This document shows positions 7,101 through 9,262 of a stretch of DNA of 9,262 nt, one piece after another (position 1 is the stretch's first letter; each line of letters starts with the position of its first letter). Source of the DNA: an uncultured Pseudomonadota bacterium (GTDB taxonomy: Bacteria; Myxococcota_A; UBA796; UBA9615); NCBI GenBank assembly GCA_937907595.1, contig CALCXL010000571.1, forward strand, positions 1 to 9,262, in the 5' to 3' direction. A model generated the notes under the pieces. That model was not told the origin of the DNA. It did no database searches and worked only from the letters and a program-made list of their open reading frames with translations. A program made the translations under genes and the position numbers.

Positions 7101-8617
7101 TGGCCGCGGCGCGCGACGCCCTGGGCGCGGTGCCCCCCGGCGGCCTGCCCCAGACCTTCCTGGAGCCCGCGATCGACCCCCTGGTGGCCCTGGTCCGCCG
7201 CTGGGCGAGGACCCACGGCCCCTTCACGTCGGCGGCGCTCGCGGCGCGCTTCGGCCTGCTGCCCGCTGTGGTGGTGCCGGTGCTGCGGGGGCTGGAGGCC
7301 GACGGCACGCTGCTGGAGGGGGAGTTCCTGCCCGGCGGCACGGGGCGCGAGTGGTGCGACAACGAGGTCCTCCGGCGCATCCGCCGACGGACCCTGGCCC
7401 GGGTGCGGGGGGAGGTGGCGCCGGTGGAAGCCGAGGTGCTGGCCCGCTTCTGCGCCGGCTGGCACCAGATCGGCGCACGGGCCCGGCGGGGGCGCCTGGA
7501 GGAGGCGCTGCTGCAGTTGGAGGGCCTGCCGATGGCCTGGTCGGAGCTGGAGGGGCGGCTGCTGCCGGCCCGGGTGCCCGACTTCCAGCCCCGGCAGCTG
7601 GACGAGTTGGGGGCCCGGGGCGAGTGGGTCTGGGTGGGGCGCTCGGCCCTGGGCAGCTCCGACGGGCAGGTCGCCCTGTACCGCCGGGAGAGCGTCGCGC
7701 TGCTGCCCGAACCCCAGGAAGCGCCGACGGAGCCCATGCACCTGGCCCTGCTGGAGCGCCTGCAGACCCGCGGCGCCTCCTTCTTGACCGGCCTGTCGAT
7801 GGCGGCCGGCAACCCGCCCATGCCGGAGCTCCAGGCCGCCTTGTGGGACCTGGTCTGGGCGGGGCTGGTCACCAACGACACGTTCGCGCCTCTTCGCAGC
7901 TTGGGTCGCGCGCGCAAGACCGCGGGCCGGCGGGGGCGCATGGTCGTGGCAGGGGGGCGCTGGTCCCTGGTGGAGGAGCTCCGGGGCGGGCCGGTGACGC
8001 CGACCGAGCGCGCGCACGCCCTGGCGGTGATGCTGCTGGAGCGGCACGGCCTCGTCTGCCGGGAGACGGCCCTGGCCGAGGGGCTGACGGGCGGCTTCAG
8101 CGCGGTGTACCCGGTGCTCAAGGCGATGGAGGACGGCGGGCGGGTGCGCCGCGGCTACTTCGTGGAGGGGCTCGGCGGGGCGCAGTTCGCGCTGCCCGGG
8201 GCGGTGGACCGGCTGCGCGCGGCCCGCCACCCGACGGACGAGCCCCTGGTGGTGGTGCTGCCGGCCACCGACCCCGCCAACCCCTGGGGCGCGGCCCTGC
8301 CCTGGCCCGCGCGAGAGGCGGGGCCAGGTCCCCGTCGGGTCCCAGGGGCCTCCCTGATCACGGTGGACGGCCAGCCGGTGCTGTTCGTGGAGAAGAGCGG
8401 CAAGAGCCTGCTGTCCCTGCCCGGCGCCCAGGACGAGCGCTGCCTGCGGGCCGCGGTGGGGGCCCTGTGCAAGGTGGCGGCGCAGCGGCGGGGCAAGCGC
8501 CTGCGGCTGGAGCGCATCGACGGGCAGCCCGCGGGGGACAGCCCCCTGTCGGCGGCGCTGCAGGAGGCCGGCTTCGGGCGGGACCACCGCGGCCTGAGCC
8601 TCGAGGTCGCCCACTGA
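4187..8617 (+). CDS. lhr: Lhr-type large ATP-dependent helicase (superfamily 2)
   Basis: The 1476-residue protein is the size of full-length bacterial Lhr (about 1500 residues), a 3'-5' translocase that unwinds DNA and RNA:DNA hybrids and is linked to DNA repair. The ordered motifs are a Q-motif region (PTAVQEAGW, 34-42), motif I APTGSGKT (55-62), ISPLKALAYD (89-98), TPESLYLWL (152-160), DEVH (177-180), SAT (212-214), FVNSRGLCERLAQRLNEL with AHHGSVSHEER after it, TSSLELGID (362-370) and motif VI QRVGRAGH (391-398). The Lhr-core winged-helix and beta-barrel region follows, to about residue 860. The long C-terminal part (to 1476) has the predicted winged-helix and YcaQ/AlkZ-like architecture of Lhr-CTD, for which uracil-DNA glycosylase activity has been reported in E. 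coli. No truncation, frameshift or missing motif is visible. GTG at 4187 is the longest start; GTG at 4220 gives a beginning (VSSALSRFGPATRAWF) closer to the usual Lhr N-terminus and could be the true one. Neither has a clear ribosome-binding site. It is divergent from the symporter and appears monocistronic. Confidence 0.95.
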   Translation: MAGGGIGQTCGVSSALSRFGPATRAWFDASFDQPTAVQEAGWPVIADGGHALLLAPTGSGKTLAAFLWALDRLGRLEDDAAPGVRVLYISPLKALAYDVERNLRSPLVGIGREAARAGLPFRAPDVSIRTGDTSQEERRRQLKRPGAILVTTPESLYLWLGGKARENLRTVHTVIVDEVHAMAGTKRGAHLALSLERLDAMLEVPPQRIGLSATVRPIEDVARFLGGAKRTVTIVDRSAAPVLDLQIVVPVEDMERPPELVAEGGRPAGPVAGQYDAAMLTQPPKKGIWPSIHPRLLELIQSHRSTIVFVNSRGLCERLAQRLNELAGEPLVRAHHGSVSHEERGLIEEALKGGHLRAIVATSSLELGIDMGAVDLVIQVESPGSTASGLQRVGRAGHGVGQVSIGRIFPKFRGDLLEAAVVAMRMQAGELESIAVPRNPLDVLAQQIVAMVAVQDWSVPELLATVRKTLNFAELTADLLASVLDMLSGKYPSSDFADLRPRVTWDRDADRLSTRKGAKTVAAINGGTIPDRGLYGVFIAPDGPRVGELDEEMVHESRPGDTIILGASTWRVQEVSRDKVLVSPAPGEPGRLPFWHGDGPGRPLELGRALGVFLREAAAADSVEWLQEQSPLDDLAARNLLAYIRDQKEATGTLPTDRAITIERFRDELGDWRVCILTPFGNRVHAPWAVALEAKLGSSAGFEVQTMYSDDGIVLRFADTGEEEGELPGEAQLIPEPEEIEELILERLAGSSLFASRFRENAARALLLTRRRPDQRQPLWAQRLRSSNLLAVARRYPAFPIVLETFRTCLQDVFDLPALLELLSAVRRRDIRVDVVETPSASPFARSLVFAYVANYMYDSDAPLAERRAQALNLDRNLLRELLGQDELRQLLDSAVIADVEEELQCLAPDRRARSADGLHDLLRRVGDLNAEGIAARCDGEHAAWLTELEIARRVAPLRLGGELRWVAVEDVAAARDALGAVPPGGLPQTFLEPAIDPLVALVRRWARTHGPFTSAALAARFGLLPAVVVPVLRGLEADGTLLEGEFLPGGTGREWCDNEVLRRIRRRTLARVRGEVAPVEAEVLARFCAGWHQIGARARRGRLEEALLQLEGLPMAWSELEGRLLPARVPDFQPRQLDELGARGEWVWVGRSALGSSDGQVALYRRESVALLPEPQEAPTEPMHLALLERLQTRGASFLTGLSMAAGNPPMPELQAALWDLVWAGLVTNDTFAPLRSLGRARKTAGRRGRMVVAGGRWSLVEELRGGPVTPTERAHALAVMLLERHGLVCRETALAEGLTGGFSAVYPVLKAMEDGGRVRRGYFVEGLGGAQFALPGAVDRLRAARHPTDEPLVVVLPATDPANPWGAALPWPAREAGPGPRRVPGASLITVDGQPVLFVEKSGKSLLSLPGAQDERCLRAAVGALCKVAAQRRGKRLRLERIDGQPAGDSPLSAALQEAGFGRDHRGLSLEVAH

Positions 8618-8645
8618 TTCGACATCCGGGGGAAAAAGCGCTGGC

Positions 8646-8665
8646 TATCTACTGGCCGGTAGATA
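8646..8665. promoter_or_regulatory. 20-bp dyad between lhr and the downstream lipoprotein
   Basis: TATCTACTGGCCGGTAGATA has seven perfect base pairs per arm (8646-8652 with 8659-8665) and one non-complementary pair in the centre. TCTTT follows at 8666-8670, and outer bases GGGAAA and TTTCCC could extend the structure. It may be an intrinsic terminator for lhr (the stem is AT-rich and the T-run short, so weak) or an operator or leader hairpin 20 bases upstream of the ATG at 8686. The near-perfect DNA symmetry favours a protein-binding site slightly. Confidence 0.45.
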
Positions 8666-8685
8666 TCTTTCCCGGCGGAGTCACC

Positions 8686-9262
8686 ATGCACCGAATCTTG
8701 CCCTTGTTCGCCCTCCTCCTCCTGCTCGGCTGCCCCGAGGCGCCGGCCGACGACGACGACTCGTCCCTGGCCTCCGACGACGACGACGCCGTGGACGACG
8801 ACGACGCCGTGGACGACGACGACGCCGTGGACGACGACGACGCCGCGGACGACGACGACACCGGGCCGGGCGAGCTGGCCTTGGGCTACGTGCACGACCA
8901 GGCCACGGTGCTGACCACCGATCACGGCATCCAGCAGGACATGTGGGTGCGCATCACGGAGGGCGGCGAGCCCGGTCAGGACTCGTTCGAGCTCCGGCCC
9001 GGCCTCTACTCGGCGGGGCCCGACGGCGTGCACCAGCAGGGCGGCGGCGACGACGTGCTGCAGGAGTCCTTCGACATCGGCGAGGTCACCGTCACCGAGG
9101 GCGAGTGGCTGGAGAACGACGAGGCCAACCCCTCGGGGCCCAGCTACCCCTCGGGCCACTACAACGAGGGCGATCCCACGGTCTACCTGGGCGAGGGCCT
9201 GTTCCAGGCGGGCGTGGACACGGGCAACCTGCCGGTCACGCTGAGCCACGCCACCTACGGCG
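8686..9262 (+). CDS. Asp-tethered lipoprotein, function unknown (3' end outside window)
   Basis: The ATG at 8686 is preceded by GGCGGAG (8674-8680), five bases away. The frame is open for 192 codons to the edge of the window, so the protein is incomplete. It starts with a short lipoprotein signal peptide, MHRILPLFALLLLLGC, with lipidated Cys16. A low-complexity tether follows, consisting of DDDD blocks separated by AV or AA (about residues 22-58). The mature part (from about residue 60) is Gly-, Asp- and Glu-rich with strand-like segments (LALGYVHDQATVLTTD, FDIGEVTVTEGEWL) and no cysteine in the visible part. I recognise no domain; an extracytoplasmic beta-rich protein is the most that can be said. 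The lipobox plus acidic tether is shared with the lipoprotein at 146-838, but no similarity is evident beyond it. Confidence 0.85.
   Translation, partial: MHRILPLFALLLLLGCPEAPADDDDSSLASDDDDAVDDDDAVDDDDAVDDDDAADDDDTGPGELALGYVHDQATVLTTDHGIQQDMWVRITEGGEPGQDSFELRPGLYSAGPDGVHQQGGGDDVLQESFDIGEVTVTEGEWLENDEANPSGPSYPSGHYNEGDPTVYLGEGLFQAGVDTGNLPVTLSHATYG
8776..8859 (+). repeat. 18-bp in-frame tandem repeat coding DDDDAV
   Basis: Three exact units of GACGACGACGACGCCGTG start at 8776, 8794 and 8812. A fourth with GCG in place of GTG starts at 8830, and a partial unit (four GAC) at 8848. The unit is a multiple of three, so copy-number changes by slippage would lengthen or shorten the acidic tether without shifting frame. 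Confidence 0.9.

Noticed and set aside
4112..8614. A 1500-codon open frame on the minus strand covering all of lhr
   Set aside because: It is antisense to a clear full-length Lhr with all helicase motifs. Its translation is rich in His, Gln, Gly and Arg and lacks any domain, as expected from the complement of high-GC codons.
8776..8859. GAC-rich repeats as a CRISPR or other DNA-level array
   Set aside because: They are contiguous, in frame, without spacers, and simply encode the acidic tether of a lipoprotein.

Overview
The window is a very GC-rich stretch (third codon positions almost all G or C) of a bacterial chromosome. The genes are a full-length Lhr-type helicase, a Pnkp-like RNA-end-healing enzyme, a sodium/solute symporter, an SRPBCC protein, and two lipoproteins with poly-aspartate tethers directly after the lipobox. 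Together with a probable selenoprotein, this style suggests a deltaproteobacterial or Myxococcota-like lineage, often known only from metagenomes. That placement is inference; no rRNA or marker gene is present.

Layout. Positions 1-54 may be the tail of an upstream gene. Positions 146-838 (+) hold a lipoprotein whose thioredoxin-like domain is interrupted by one in-frame TGA at 467-469. The TGA sits exactly where the first Cys of the redox CxxC motif belongs (W-[TGA]-P-A-C), and a hairpin with a GGUCU loop follows at the spacing expected of a bacterial SECIS. I read this as one UxxC selenoprotein, not two ORFs or a pseudogene. Thirteen bases later, on the same strand, comes a kinase-phosphatase (852-2135) matching the first two domains of bacterial Pnkp but lacking the ligase domain. 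Convergent to it on the minus strand are an SSS-family symporter (2611-4062) followed by a small SRPBCC/AHSA1 protein (2161-2577), probably one transcript. A short AT-rich divergent intergenic region (4063-4186) contains a perfect 14-bp palindrome and a degenerate copy 31 bp away, and separates the symporter from lhr (4187-8617, +). After lhr comes a 68-bp gap with a 20-bp dyad, then a second Asp-tethered lipoprotein (8686 onward) that runs off the end of the window.

How the genes may work together. Pnkp-like and Lhr are both nucleic-acid repair or processing enzymes but are not in one operon. The selenoprotein would act outside the inner membrane as a thiol/selenol redox enzyme, and its close spacing to the Pnkp-like gene suggests co-transcription without an obvious shared pathway. 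The most notable feature is the TGA-containing lipoprotein with its candidate SECIS.
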